Assembly: GCF_020509005.1 (NCBI RefSeq)
Contig: NC_063014.1
Location: 1,922,001 to 1,986,000, forward strand
Length of the DNA: 64,000 bases
Origin: Fulvia fulva
Taxonomy: Eukaryota > Ascomycota > Dothideomycetes > Mycosphaerellales > Mycosphaerellaceae
Reading direction: 5' to 3'
Positions within the stretch are counted from its first letter, which is position 1; each line of letters starts with the position of its first letter. Of the stretch, positions 32,187 to 45,977 are shown piece after piece. The position numbers were made by a program, and so were the translations under genes. The notes beneath the pieces were generated by a model, which did no database searches, was not told the origin of the DNA, and worked only from the letters and a program-made list of their open reading frames with translations.

Positions 32187-35100
32187 TTTATATAGGAATA
32201 AGAGTAACCTATATAAGTATAGGTTACTTATATCCCTTGCTATTGTAGTAGAAAACATCTAGGAATCAGAAGTCTACCCCGTCTATCCTATTAAGAAGCT
32301 TAGTTCGATACTAAGTAATAGGTAACCTAGATAAGGACTCTATACGGCTTACTTAAAGCCAATACCTTGAAGATACTCTATAGGTAGAACTGTATCGAGA
32401 TACTATTAAGAAGGACTTCAAGTAAGTCATTTGAAGCTCTACTAGGAGAGATAGACCTATGTCCTAGCCCTAAGACCTAATACCGCTCCTTCTTTACTTT
32501 ACTAAGTAGGCCTTAGTATCTATACCTACGAACTTTCCTATTCTATACTAGAAGCCTTAGTAGGATCTAAGCTACCACCTTGGAATATATACACCTTGTT
32601 TCATTACATCCAATTTATTATAGATTTATACTAAGAGAAGATAGAGGAGAAGGGAGGCAAAATCCCAATTCTTAGGAGGGACAATTAGAAGAGATAGTTC
32701 AACCTTTAGAGATATAAGATAGAGAGCCAATTAGTATTCTTTGTAATTGATGACCTAATAGAAGTGTCTTTTAACAACATTAAGGGCAAGACTCTAAAAC
32801 TCTAAGAAGAGGCTATAACTAAAGAGATCCTTAATACGCTAATATAGACAAGACACAATATAGTATACAACTTTAGTATCCTTAGTAGGATTATAGAAGA
32901 AGATAAATTTGAGCTTAAGGGCTTATGTAAATCTAGAAGAGCTACTAAGAAGTAGGTATATCTCTAGAACAAGTATAGCTAGGTGCTACCAACCTATATA
33001 TATAAGCTTATAAAGCAATTTGTGACCTTTAAGATAAGTAAAGAGTTCACTATTAGATCTATATAGACATACCTAGTTTCTCTTAGAAAAAGGATTGCTA
33101 ATGTTAACCTAGAGGGTTAGTATTATAGGAAAGCTGATGTAAGGATGACCTAGCTCTTAAGCTCACTACTACCTAACTACTATATAGCTAGGGATACTAT
33201 TATAGCTTAGCTAAAGATAGATTATAAAAGGACCTTAAAGATCCTTGAAGCTTAAGAAGCTAGGTTGAATCCCTCTAAGGCTAAGTATAGTATAGTAGCC
33301 ACCTAGGTCAAGCCCTTAGGTCTAGTAAGACCACTCTCCTACCTTCTCTATAAGAAGGATCATCTAATTAAGGACTGCCCTAGTTTGCTTAAGGCAAGAA
33401 AGGTCCTTAGATCTTATTCCTAACTACTATCTTCCTAGAATATAATATATATCAAGAAGAAGTGAACTCTACTACCTACTTTAAGGAGGACACTAAGAGA
33501 GAAGTCCTCTATAGAAGAACTTAAGAAAATAGTGAAGAAACTTAGCTCTAATATACTGTTACTCTAGAAGAACTAGGCCTAGTCTTATACCTCTAAAGTA
33601 AAGAAGACTAGAAAAGGGTTTTCCGCCTAAGAGTCACGTGACTTATGCAGCTCATCCCTAGAGACAATGTCTAATGATGATAAGTATAATGAAGTGGCTT
33701 ACTTAACTATAGGAGTCTAAGGCAAGTTCCCCTCGTTAGAGTAGTTACTTAACTCCTATACTTCATCCTATATAACTGACTAAAGCTACCTCTTTAGATC
33801 TATAACTCCCTTAATAAGGAAGAAATGGATCAAAGTGGGAGGTAGGTTTTTATTAGCTACTCCTATTAGGAATATAGAGATAAGTAGGAGAGCTAGTAGA
33901 AAAGTTGTTTTAGAAGATGTCCTACTTATACCTAAGCTAGGAGTGAACCTAGTTTTATAGAACTAGTTTAGTAAGTAGTTTAGTGTACAACCTCTATCAT
34001 TTTCTCTTATTTGCCCCTCTAGTAAGACTGTTGTCTAGACAAAGCTCCTTAGGGGGGTTCTATTTATTAATAAGATTTCTCCTCTCCTATAAGAACGGGC
34101 ACAATACTTATTATATATACTACTAATAGAGAATGCCTTTATGACTACTTAATTAGAGACCGACCTAAAGTAGTAGGAGCTTTAGTATAGAAGATTTGCA
34201 CACTTTAGGAAGAATTTGCTCTAGAATCTTTATAAGGTAATAGACTTAAAAGAACCTATTCCTATCCCTAAGGATGGCTTTCACTAGTATAGAGTATGTT
34301 TAATAGCAAAGATAAAGAAGTATAAAGGCAAAGTTATAGAGAGAAGACCTAAAAGACTTGCCCTTATATCTATTGACATATATAGCCTACTACTAATCTT
34401 AAGACTACGACTCAAATACTAGCTTAAGATTATTAACAACTTCTCTAGGAAGAAGTAGACCTTTCCTCTTAGGAAAAGAGAAGATGCTCTAGTTACTCTC
34501 TAGAACTAGAAGATTAAAGTAGAGAGGAAATCATTAGCGTAGCTAAAAGCAGTAAGGCTTAATAATACAAAAGAACTTATTATATTAGTAAAGTAGTAGG
34601 AGAAGGATTTAGGGATTAGGCTCGAGCCGACTAAGGTATATAACTCTCTATAGAATGGAATAGTTAAGAGGTCAATACAAACCTTAGAGGACTCTATAAG
34701 GGCAATGCTTAAAGAGGCTAAAATGCCGGTTGAATTTTGGCCTAAAGCACTAGAGGCCCAAACTTATATAAGGAACAAACTACTAAATGGCCTAGATTAC
34801 GGTAGGTTTAAGGTTTTACTAGATAAGGCTTTTAATAGTATCAAACCGACTATCAACTATTTCAAAGTTTAGGGATGTAAAGCTATTATCTATATAGACA
34901 CAAGGTCCTAACCTTAATAGGCAAGAAGTAACAAGCTGATAAATAGGGGTAAAGAAGTAGTGTTTATTAGGTATATTAAAAACATAGCTAAAGCCTAGCT
35001 CTTTTAGGAACTAGACATAAGAGCTATTAAACAACATATATATCTAGACTTCTTTTAGGACTAGTCTAGAGGTAATATAGGTCTTAATGTTCTAATATTA

Positions 35101-36565
35101 AATCTACTAAGTAGCGTACTAGCTAAGAAGCCCTTAGGAAGGCCGAGGAAGAACGTATCCTTAGGACAATCTACCTACTATTTAGGCCGTCTATTAAAGT
35201 ACTCCCGAAATAGATTAGCTAATTGAGAGCCCTAAAGTCGCTTAGCCGAGAAAGCTGTTTATATAACTTCCCTAACCTCCGGAGAACGTAGGGGAATTTT
35301 AGAAAATCGATCAGCTAATTAAGAGAAGCTCCCTAGATCCCTCGGAAATAGACATTACTAGGTCATAAGTGACGGTCCCTAAATCATCCCTTAGAAAGAG
35401 AAAGGCTGACTATAATATTCAGGGCTATGACATAAAACAGAAAGCCCTAAAATCTATAGTCCCTAAGCCCGAACTCACTACTAAAGTAGGAGAAGCAATA
35501 GACCTCTTAGAGAACCTTGCTGCTTCTTACTAAGCTTTCTTTATAGCTATATAATCAGTAGACAGCTCAATACTATAGGATAGCGAATTCCTAGAAGAAG
35601 TTAAGGAAATGGCCTTTGTAGTAACTATAGAAGCTATTATATATAAGTAAGAGGTCCTAATTCTAAAGTCCTATAAGGATGCTATAAATGATAAGAAATA
35701 GGGACATCTTTAGAAGGAAGCAATCTAAAAGGAACTAGATGCTCTATAGAGTAATAACACCTAGGAGAATTCTGTTCTACTAAAAGGAGCAAATCTAGTT
35801 ACATTAAGATAGGTCTTTGATATTAAGAGAAGCATTAGTAGAGCTATTGAAAAGTTCAAGGCTAGACTAGTTATAAGGGGCTTCTTATAGAAGTTTAGTA
35901 TTGACTTTATAGAGACATTTGCACCTATAGTAAGACAGGACACCCTTAGGGTGTTTATGGCTATTGTGTATAAGAAGGATCTTTATCTTTACTAAGTGGA
36001 TATGAATAATGCATTTATAGAAAGCACCCTCTATGAAGACATCTTTATGTTACTACTACTAGGAGTTGAGCTTCTACTAAACATAGTGTTCAGAATCCTC
36101 AAAAGCTTGTATAGACTTAAGCAAGCAGCTAGAGATTAGAATCAACTCTATATGTCAAAGCTCAGAGAGATTGGATTTATATAGTCAGAAGTGGATCCAT
36201 GCCTACTTATCTATAAGAAGAGGGGGATCATAATCCTTATATATATAGATGACATTCTAATTACTACACTAAAGTTGACAGATGTTCTCTAGTTTAATAG
36301 AGAACTTGGCAAGATCTTCAAGATCAAAGATCTAGGTGAACCTAAAAAGATCCTTAGCATAAGAGTCATAAGGGACAGGAAGAGAGGAATCCTGAAACTT
36401 GACTAAGGACACTTTGTTAGGGACAGCCTAGCTAAGATAGGAATGAACCATAAGAAGGCAGCACCTACACACTCACCTATGGACAGCTATGAGGCCCTCA
36501 AACCTTCAAGCCATATAGATAAGAGGTGTGACAAGGCAGAGTACTAGAGTATCAATAGTACTTGG

Positions 36566-36835
36566 ATGTGGCTAGCAACAATCACAAGGCTAGACATTGC
36601 TTTTGCCCTAGGAAGGATGAGCTTATTTGTGAGTGACCTATCCACCTACTACATAAAGGCTTTAAAGAAGATCACTAGGTACCTAAGATCATACCCTGAT
36701 CTAGGACTTCAGTTCTCAAAGTCTAGAAAAGGACACCTTATTAGATACTGTGATTCTGATTATATAATGGATAAAGCAGACAGAGTCTCAGTCCTTAGGT
36801 ATGTCTTCTTCCTCTATAGGGCACCAGTTTCTTAG
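36566..36835 (+). pseudogene. Copia-C RT/RNase H fragment (right copy)
   Basis: 89 open codons (MWLATITRLDIAFALGRMSL to RAPVS), the mirror of part of 23327-23803. The upstream part of the same frame is cut by TAG at about 36547 where the left arm still has CAG-type sequence (ACTAGAG here versus the complement of CTCTGGT there). A non-functional remnant. Confidence 0.85.
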
Positions 36836-37285
36836 ATAAGTAAGAAGCAAAAGTCTATAGCAACATCTATAATAGAGGCTGAATATATGGCTATAAATGC
36901 ATGTGCGAAGCAGTCCCAATTCCTAGCTTCACTACTAAGAGAAATAGATTGTCTAGAGTTAGTAGGAGACTGTATCAAATTTAAGACCAGTCCAATTAAG
37001 AGGTGACAATCAAGCTGCCCTCACCCTAGTAAAAGATGCACATATTTATGACAAGTCGAAGCACATTGACATTGCCTATAACGCTATTAGGAAACTTTGG
37101 TAGAGGAGGCTTATTGCTATTAAGCACACCCTAACCTCTAAGATAGTTATAGACGGGTTTACAAAACCAAAGACTAGTCCACACTTCTAGAGGTTTGTAA
37201 GCCAGCTGAACCTATCATAAAAAGGTCCAAGTACTATTGACAGGAAGTGAGCAGACTATAACCTCCTATACGAGATGAGTAGGAG

Positions 37286-37520
37286 TGTTAAGATATAGCA
37301 TCTTAAAGGGAGTCAATAATCAGAAAGTGATCTGGCAGCCTAAGGCATCTACGATGACTCAGCTTATAGGGAGATACCTTCTCTCCTCTTTAGCTTAGAT
37401 AGACATCTAACACAATCAACACATTGGTTCCTAATATATTGCTATACGCTCGTACTATTAGTTAGTTAAAGATTGATCTCTTACTCTACTCCGCTACTAT
37501 CTACCCGTACCTGTTTAATA
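37286..37520 (+). repeat. Copia-C right copy, 3' LTR
   Basis: 235 bp, followed by GCTAT. Confidence 0.88.
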
Positions 37521-39691
37521 GCTATTATAATTAGTACTCTTTAGTAGTCCTACTACGAAATCTATAGCAATTTCGTCCTATAGTTTAAACGGGTTTAAGA
37601 GGGGTTTTAGTAGCCCTAGGTATTACGTCTACGAGGGTTTTAACGAGCGGTATTAGTAGTACTTAAAGATCTTATTATATATATACTACGAAAGGCCGGG
37701 CTAGATAAAGTCGCGAGTAATAAGCTCGTAGGTCTTCGTACGACCTAGGTAACTAGTAGAGGGGGTACTATAATATACTTAGAAGACCTTAAAGCGTAAA
37801 CCCGGTACGTCTAGTACGAAGACGTTATAGCCGCCGTATCTATTCTTAATATAGATAAGGCCGCCTATAGCTACCGCCTCGCTATTATCTATACGGTACT
37901 AGCGTAGTAGCGTATAAGGCTCTCCTACGTCTAACTAGCGTAACGCTTACTATAGCTCCGCTTCTCCGTATATAACGCGGATCTTAGTTATAAGTTTATT
38001 ATCCTATCGGCCTAGACGGATCTCTATCGGCGAGATATTAAGGAATCGGTACTTAGGTAGTAACGTCTGTTCTTAATACTGTCTTCGTAGGTTATTATCG
38101 TCTTTAGGGACGTCCTATAGCCGCCGTATTAGAGTGTTAGGTTTGACATTCGTCTTACTAGGGATATAGATAGTCTTAAAGTAGAACTACGATAAGAACT
38201 CGGACTAACGTACCTAGTATCTATTAAGGACCTTAGTACTCGTAAACTATTTAAGGTTCTTATAATTAGAGTAAACTAGGATTAGCTTACCGCTTTCGTC
38301 GGTAAGGTTTTCGAAGTCGGCCTTATCTCTATTAATATCTCTAGATATAAGCTCTAGCTTCTATTCCTTAAAGGCTTTTACGATAGCGAGTAGTTCCTTA
38401 TTATAGATGTCGTAGTTATATTCTTACGGCGACATCTTCTTAGATATAAAAGCTACTAGGCGCTATATACCGTCTTCTCCTTACTACGACATTACTATAG
38501 TAGTAACGAAGTCCGACGTATCCGTTTCGAGCTTCGTTTCTCGCCTAGGTACGAAATATACGAGTATAATATCGTCCTTAGTAAACGCTTGTTTTATACG
38601 TTCGAAAGCGTCCTAATATTCGTTACCCTATACCTATAGTACGTCTTTCTTAGTAAGCTATATTATCGGGTAGGCGATGCCTAAGTAGTTACGAATAAAC
38701 CGCCTATAGAAGTTATAAAAGCTAAGGAAGGACAGAATATCTATTAGGTTACGAGGGGTCTCCTATCCTTAAATTACGGCGATCTTGTCCTTATCTATCT
38801 TAATACCGTCCGCGCCTATAATTAAGCTAAGGTACTTCGTCTCTTAGACGTAAAACTCGTACTTATCGATGTCGAGTTAAAGTCCTACCTCCTATAGCTT
38901 CGCTATGACCTTCTCGACGTAAACGATATACTCCTCTAGGGTATCGCTAAATATAAGTACGTTACCGAGGTACGCGGAGGTAAAATCGTCTAGGTACTCT
39001 TAGAGCGCGTTATTAATATATAACTAGAAGGTACCGGGTATATTATAGAGACTAAAGAGTATTACTAGACATTTGAATTAACCGTAGCGCGTAGTAAATG
39101 CCGTTTTCTACTCGTCCCCTTCCGCGATACGTAAAAGATTAAAGGTAGCGATTATATCGAGCTTAGTAAAGTACTTCTTACTACTAATCCGGTTAAGGGT
39201 ATCTTAAATAAGTAGGATAGGGTACCTCGATTTTATAGTAATAGCGTTTAGGGCGCGGTAGTCGATATAGACGCGTAGTCTACTACCTAGTTTACGTATA
39301 ATAATTACCGGTAATACTATAGATAAGTTACTACGTTAGATATTACCTTTCTAAAGTCGGTTATCTACCTAAGCTTTTACTACTTCTAACTCTCTATTCG
39401 AAATCGGATAGGGCCGCTTAAACGGTAGCCGAGTATCCTTCTTTAGCTTAATCTTATAATTTAGGCTAGGGCGATAAGGTAGTAGCTTATCTAACTCTAA
39501 CTTCGAGAATAGACCTTACCGATAATAGTATATAGCCGGTAGCTTACCGAGTACGTCGGGGTCCTTCTACTTCCGGTATAGCTTTTCTATAAATACGTTA
39601 TAATTAGTTACGTTTATCGCGTAGGCCTCTACCTAGTACTCCTATCGATAATAGAGCGTCCTATAGTAGCTATCTTTAATATATATAGCGT
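37521..39691 (-). mobile_element. Gypsy-E RT-RNase H part (right copy)
   Basis: Mirror of 20471-22641. It ends at 39691 where the probable Gypsy-D 5' LTR starts, which shows Gypsy-D inserted into Gypsy-E. Confidence 0.83.
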
Positions 39692-39842
39692 TATTACGGG
39701 TAGCCCGCGACCCCCGCGACCCCCTACTATAGCTACGTCGGCCCGGCTAAACCGCGGACCTTCCGTATCGGGTTAGCGCGGCTTAGCTTTACTTTATAAC
39801 TTCGCCGCGCCTCGCGCTCCTCTTTCGTAGCTTCGTAGAACA
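39692..39842 (+). repeat. Probable 5' LTR of Gypsy-D (right copy)
   Basis: 151 bp GC-rich block TATTACGGG...GTAGAACA; upstream 5 bp AGCGT would be the target duplication. Unconfirmed because the 3' LTR is beyond the window. Confidence 0.45.
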
Positions 39843-42755
39843 ATAACTATCTCTCCCGGACCCTATAGTACGCGCGCCCTTATAGTTTGTTCTACTAGCC
39901 TACCTAGATTACGGATCTAGGTAAGGGACGCGTAATAATAGGAATAGACTTATAGAACTAAAGAATACGCGACTACGAGTATATAGTAGAACACGGTAAG
40001 GCGCTAAGTACGTAGATACCTAGGGAAGTTAACGCCGCGAAGACCTTAGCGATAGCGATAGGTCGCGTTAATAACTATACTATAACGAGTCAGTAGGACT
40101 TATAGACCTAGAACGGTATACTACTACCGGTAAAGCCCTTAGGCAAGCGTATATCTCTTTTCCTAGATCTCTTATCTTTTCTATAGCCCTAGACTTAAGA
40201 TAACGACCGGCGTATTACGATTAATACCGGCGTCACTCTTTAGTAGGAGTTAGATATAGTATAGGAGAAGGTACTTAATAGAGAATAGAGAGGCGCTATT
40301 AACTTTATAGAACTCTACGAGCTAAAGGAGTACTAGGAGAAGGGTAGCGACAATATACTACCTATTTACTACTCCCTCGACGAAGCCGAACATATCGCCG
40401 CTAGCGATTTCTAGAACGTCGACGCGAACGACCTCGCCGAGTTAGTCCGAGACTACCCTAAGACTTTGTACGACTTTATCCTACGAGGATTTAATACCGC
40501 GTAGACCGCTACCGAGCAAGTCGACGTCTTATAACGTATAAACGCCCTCTAGAACGACTAGTACCGTAACCTCTACGCCGAATACAACCGTATCTATTAG
40601 ATACTTAGAACCGAGAAGTCCGCCTTATAGAAGATAGTATAGGATCTTAAGAACGTACTAGACCTAGCTAAGTTAAAGGAGGTCTAGGACAAGTATAAGT
40701 AAGCTAATGATCTATATAAACAATTTTACGATCGTAGCGAAAAGGAGAAGAAGAGGGTATAAGAGGCTAAGAAGAAGGTATAAGATACTAAGAGTATAAA
40801 CTAGGCGTTATAGAAGGAGATTAATGACTTAAAGACTCGACTCTAAGCTATAGAGGACAACACTACTAACGGTAATAGGCGTCGAGGCCGTAGTCCGTTA
40901 CGCTCGCGCTCTTACCCGCGAGAGACCTCCCTCGAGAAGCTTTAGCGTATATATTATAAAGCCGCTACCGGGGGCGGTAGGGGTAGTAGTAGAGATAACA
41001 ATAATAATAACGGCCTAGGCCGTAGCGATAAAAATAAGGATCGAGGCCGCGATAATCGCCGCCGTAACGAGCGCTAAGAGACGGTACGTACTAGAGGAGG
41101 ACGTACTAATCGTATATAGACACCGGTAGTAGACCTCGCCGAGCGTCTTATTAATATCGACCGTACCTTAGAGTATAGTATAGAGATCGGTAAGGGAGTA
41201 CTAGATCCTAAGAAGTTTAAGAACGATACCGACCTATCTTTCGATAGTTAGTATACGAGTATCCTACTAAAGCTTATAGTAGCGACCTTCCGTACTAAGT
41301 AGGATACCCTCCGCTTCCTATATAGATAGACTAATAGTAAAGTCTAGACTACTATTAAGCTACGTATCCCTATCCTAGGACATTAGTTATATAACGAGTT
41401 TAGTACCGGCGAGGAGCTACTAGACTAGATAACTCGATAGTACGGTACCTAGAACGAAGCTATAAAGGCTATAGTCGATATTACAACCTATAAGTAGTAG
41501 TAGAAGGAATCCTTTATCGTATTCTTCGCACGTTACTCGAAGTTACGTACCTAGATAGACTAGGGGGATAATACCGAGCTAATACTTTTCCGTAACCGCC
41601 TAAACCGTAAGTACTTCGTTAAGACATTCGGCGACCGAGAGGTCAACCGTTACCTAAATAGTATATAGAATGTTATTAAGGAGTATACCGAGTTAGACGA
41701 GACCTTCTACGTAACCGAGTAGCTATACCCTTAGTAGGATAATAACCGCCCTCGTAGTAGCGGCGGAGGAGGTAACTAGAATAACTAGAACCTAGGCCCT
41801 ACTAGTAACGTAATAACTACTATAGCTACCGTAGCTAGCGCGACCGGCGCGATTATATAGCGCCTACTATAGTACTTAGGTATTAAGAAGAAGGAAGACT
41901 TACTAGTATACCTTAAGAATCTACTACCGCTTAACCGCGAGGGTCGCAAAGATCTAAAGAAGTAGGGTAAGTACTTCCGTTACCGTACCGGACTATATAT
42001 TACTAGTAACCCCGAGTACGAGATATACGGCTATAACGGCGACTACCGCCTACCTCGACTACGTAACGCGACTCCGAACTTAAGTACCCTCGCTACCGAG
42101 TAGAGAAACACCGGGGCTACTACCTAAGTATAGTAGATAGTAGTTAGAATATAAATTAGAAGGAGTATAAGATTAAGAGGTATAGAATATAAGAGACGGA
42201 CTATAGCGGAGAACTTAAGATATCGGCCTATATATTAGAACTATAGTTACTAGATATATACCCTTATATAGTACTGCCTATAATAATATAAAATAGAAAG
42301 GTACGAGGCCTACTAGATTCTACTTTAACCTCTCTCTTTCTCGATTAGAAATATATACGTAAATATAACATCCCTCTAATACCTGTAGTTTAGAGTAAGA
42401 ACTTAATACTAGGCGATAGGAAGGCGAGTACTAGACGTATTATATACGTAGCCTTAGTCAACGTTATTATCGGCGGTTATTATTACGAGCAAATAATATA
42501 CTACGTAACCGACCTTGAATACGAGATTGTCCTCGGCCTACCTTAGTTAAGCTAGTATAACCCTAATATCTTCTAGGAAACCGGCGAAGTAGCCCTTAGA
42601 TCAGACTACTACTTTAGTTACTATCTTTGTAGGAAGACTTCGACAATAGCTTAGTCCCTAAACTACTAATACCGGTAACGTACGAAATACGGACTAGAGC
42701 CCTTTACCGGGGAGTCGCTAGGATTTACGGTAGGAGGGGCGGAGTTAAACGTCTC
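39843..42755 (+). pseudogene. Gypsy-D gag and protease (RIPped)
   Basis: Plus-strand coding broken by TAG/TAA. Gag: VNAAKTLAIAIGRVNN near 40.03 kb, a coiled-coil stretch rich in Lys, Glu and Gln (40.6-40.8 kb), an Arg/Asn/Gly-rich RNA-binding-like segment near 40.9-41.1 kb, and a capsid-like block (LRFLYRQTNSKVQTT, FIVFFARYSKLRTQ) at 41.3-41.6 kb. A retropepsin-like stretch with GYYYEQIIYYVTDLEYEIVL and GLPQL is near 42.47-42.55 kb. It is interrupted at 42755 by Copia-A (GTCTC duplication) and resumes at 62046 with the RT. No frame is intact. Confidence 0.78.
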
Positions 42756-42989
42756 TATTAAACAGGTACGAGTTACGTAGTAGTAGAAGACGGCGGATTA
42801 TACGATAGACGAAGAAGGACCTAATAGGATAGCGTATATCTTTATATAGTATCGCTAGTATTAGTATAGGTAGATACTAGGTGTCTAGATATTTACTAGC
42901 CTATAGGCTAGTAAACCCTAGTTACGTGATCTAGTTATATAATAGACCTATACCTATATACTTATCCTACGGCCTATATGTTCTTAACA
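42756..42989 (-). repeat. Copia-A right copy, 3' LTR
   Basis: 234 bp, mirror of 17173-17406, with GTCTC on its outer side. Confidence 0.88.
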
Positions 42990-45977
42990 CTCCTACTTAG
43001 GCTATATAGTCTCCTATAATCCCGTTACGTAAGCTAGAGCTACCTTATAAAGTTTTAGAACTACTAGCTATTAAGGGGCTTTATTAACCTATTAGTAGCT
43101 ATGTCCTTTATATAGTAGTAGTCTACTATAATCTTCTTCTACTACTAGAGACGTCTAATATAGTTATATATAACATCAATATACTTTGACCTTTTATATA
43201 TATAGGCATCTTTAATAAGTATTAAAGCGGCTTAGTTGTTACCTATAAGCTTAGCTAGCCTTAGCTCGTTAATAGTGCCCTTGCTTACCCTTATACTCGG
43301 CTAGAAAGAGCTCTTTCCTACTAGTTCTAGGCACCCCATTTCCCTAAGAATAGTAGTAAGAAATTGTGACTACTTTACGGCTACGTTTATAGCTATAAAC
43401 TTAGCTTCTATTGTTAATGTTATAATAGACTTCTACTTCCTACTTATCTAGGACATAGGTGATCTATAAAGGAACTATACGTATCCTAGAATTGAGACTC
43501 TATCTACTTTGTCTATAGCGTAGTTAGAGTCTAAGTATCCCTAGAGATTGCCCCCTCCCTTTCTATATATAAGACCTAGGTCTAGGTACGACCGTAGGTA
43601 TTAGGAGAGCGTCTTTAAAGCCTTTATATACTACTACGAGGGATTAGCAACATATAAGCTAGTTCTTCTAAGGGGGAATACTAAGTCTAGCCTTGTCATT
43701 ATTATTAGCTACATCTAGGTACTATTTTAGCTCTAGTAATCCTGTTTGTTACACCTCTTATCTATAGGAGCCGTAGGCACTAAATGCTCGTAGCTCTCTA
43801 TAGGTAAGTAGGTTAGCGTAGCCTTCTCTCTAGCTATGTTCATCTTAGCTAAGTTAGCGTAGACTTAGTGTCCTTGATTAAGCTTCAAAGTGCCTTAGGA
43901 CCTGTCTCTTATAATCCTTATTCTAAGGATCTTCGTAGGTTCACTAAGATCTTTAATCTTAAACACTTTTCTAAGCTTAGCCTTAAACCACTAAACATCT
44001 AATAGCTTCGGAGCTATAATAGGTATATCATCTATATAGATAAGGACTATAAGGTCTCTATCCGTATAGATAAGTAGACATAGATCTGCCTAGTACTAGG
44101 TAAATCTAATCTTCTCTAGCTTCGTAATATAGAGCTTGTTCTAGTCTCTAGCTACTTACTTAAGCCTATAAAGGCTTCGTAGGACCTTGAATACTATGTT
44201 TAGAGGTGCTTTAACTCCTAGGGGTGGGATTATATAGATGTCTTTAAGAAGGCTACTTTAGGTAAAAGCATAATTTATATCTACTAGGTACATCTCGAGA
44301 TCTCTCTTACACACTACTACTATAAATACTCGGAGAGTATTATATCTAATAGTAGGTATAAAGGTCTCTTCGAAGTCAACCCTATATTTCTATAAAAACC
44401 CTCTTATAACTAGTCTTACCTTGAACTTCTTAATAGCTCTACTAATCATTCTTTTTATATCGAAGACCTACCTAGAAGTAACTAGATTCGTACCCTTTAG
44501 CGGTACAACTACTTCCTAGGTGTTATTGCTTACTAAGGTAATAAGTTCGTTCTCGATTACCTCTCTCTATATATGTCCCTATTTAGGGTCTCCTACGGCT
44601 ACCTTATAGGACTTTGGGATTAGCACTTCCTACTAATAGGCTATAGCCTACCTAATAGTAGCAAATGTATATTCTTCTACGTCGTTTAGAATCTCCTCTA
44701 CCTAGCTTATTATAGGGTGTAGATAGAACATCTAGGCGATAAGAGCCTTATAGTGTTTAGCCTTATACTCTTTAGAGTTATTATCTGCGTCCCCCCTTAA
44801 CCTCTTATTGCCTACAACCTAAGGTGGCGCTAGGTGTTCGGATAGGTCGAACTAAACGACATCTTCTTTTTCTTTTATTAGAGTACCCTAATCTCTAAAC
44901 TTCTAGTATTCCGTAATATCCTTTAGGGGAGGGAAAAGTTATATAAATAGCGGTTACTATAGTGTTAATGACTTAGGTAGGTTCTGTATAGATCTACCGT
45001 TATCGGCCTTCGATAGTATTAAGACCGCCTTAATATTTTCTCTTAGCCTTCGTAACGGTGTCTCTAATAATCCCCTATCAAAAAATTTCGCCCTAAAGGG
45101 CTTCCTCCTACCAGGATTACGCTATAGCGCTCGACTTGGCTAGTTAGTAAAGGTGATACCAAGATCTATATCTCCCCCCTTCTTATTCTTAAACTAGTCG
45201 ACGTGACTATACGCTTTTATTGCTTTTATGTCGGGATCCTAGAACAGCTATTGTTTTGTAGTGTTTTCTAAGTAGCCTATAAGCACGGCTTCTTTTCCTC
45301 GGTTTATTAACTTGTCTCTCCTTAAGCCTTAAGGTTAGGCTCTTAGGTCTATATAGACTATAGCTTTGTATCCCTAGACGCGGAAATAGTCGACTAACGG
45401 TACTTAGCTAGTAAAGGCTTCTTCTAGTAAAAGAGCAATACTATTAATGATCGGACTATTAGGTAGTCTGTTTCTAATTATAGTCTATACTTATAAAGCT
45501 TCTAGCTAGAACTTAACTAGTATACTAGAGTCTTTAAGTATAGCCCGGACTATGTTCTTAGAGGCTTGAATTGACCTTTCTATAGGTCTATTTTAAAGAG
45601 AGTTATAAGCATCAGTTATGTCTATCTGAGTACTAAACTCCTTCTCCTACTCTTTTAGTAAGGCGAGAATTTCCTTTATACTATTACTACGGATCGTAGA
45701 GAGAAAGTACCTTAACTACCGTTCTACCTAGACCTTCTAATCCCGTAGGGCTATAGGAACGTCGCTCCTAGCCTTTAAAGGGATTACCTACTTCTTCCTA
45801 GAGAAGCTATCTACAATCTTAAGCTAATATTTGTATCCTAGCCTAGAGACTACGCCCTAAAAAGGCCTATAGATATCAATAGAGATAAGGGCTAGCCTCT
45901 CCCCTTTCCTCTCTATAGCAGGTCCTTTGAACTTCCTTATGTTTATAAGGGAGCAGACCTTATAATTCTAGTGTTTA
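42756..45977 (-). mobile_element. Copia-A (right copy), 3' part
   Basis: Reverse-strand Copia-A from its 3' LTR (42756-42989) through RNase H, RT and part of the integrase. The target duplication GTCTC is at 42751-42755 and again at 62046-62050. At 45977 it is interrupted by Copia-B. The last about 400 bp (45.55-45.98 kb) differ more from the left arm than the rest and keep some CA/TG. Confidence 0.87.

Larger units (their letters stand above)
31937..37520 (+). mobile_element. Copia-C (right copy), partly RIPped
   Basis: 5584 bp, LTRs 31937-32171 and 37286-37520 (235 bp each), target duplication GCTAT at 31932-31936 and 37521-37525. The primer site GGTTATAAGCCCGGG is at 32172-32186 and a purine tract (GATGAGTAGGAG) precedes the 3' LTR. 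Domain order is Copia: gag near 32.6-33.3 kb, integrase near 34.3-35.0 kb, RT with ILIYIDDILIT near 36.23-36.26 kb, RNase H near 36.75-37.1 kb. Confidence 0.9.
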
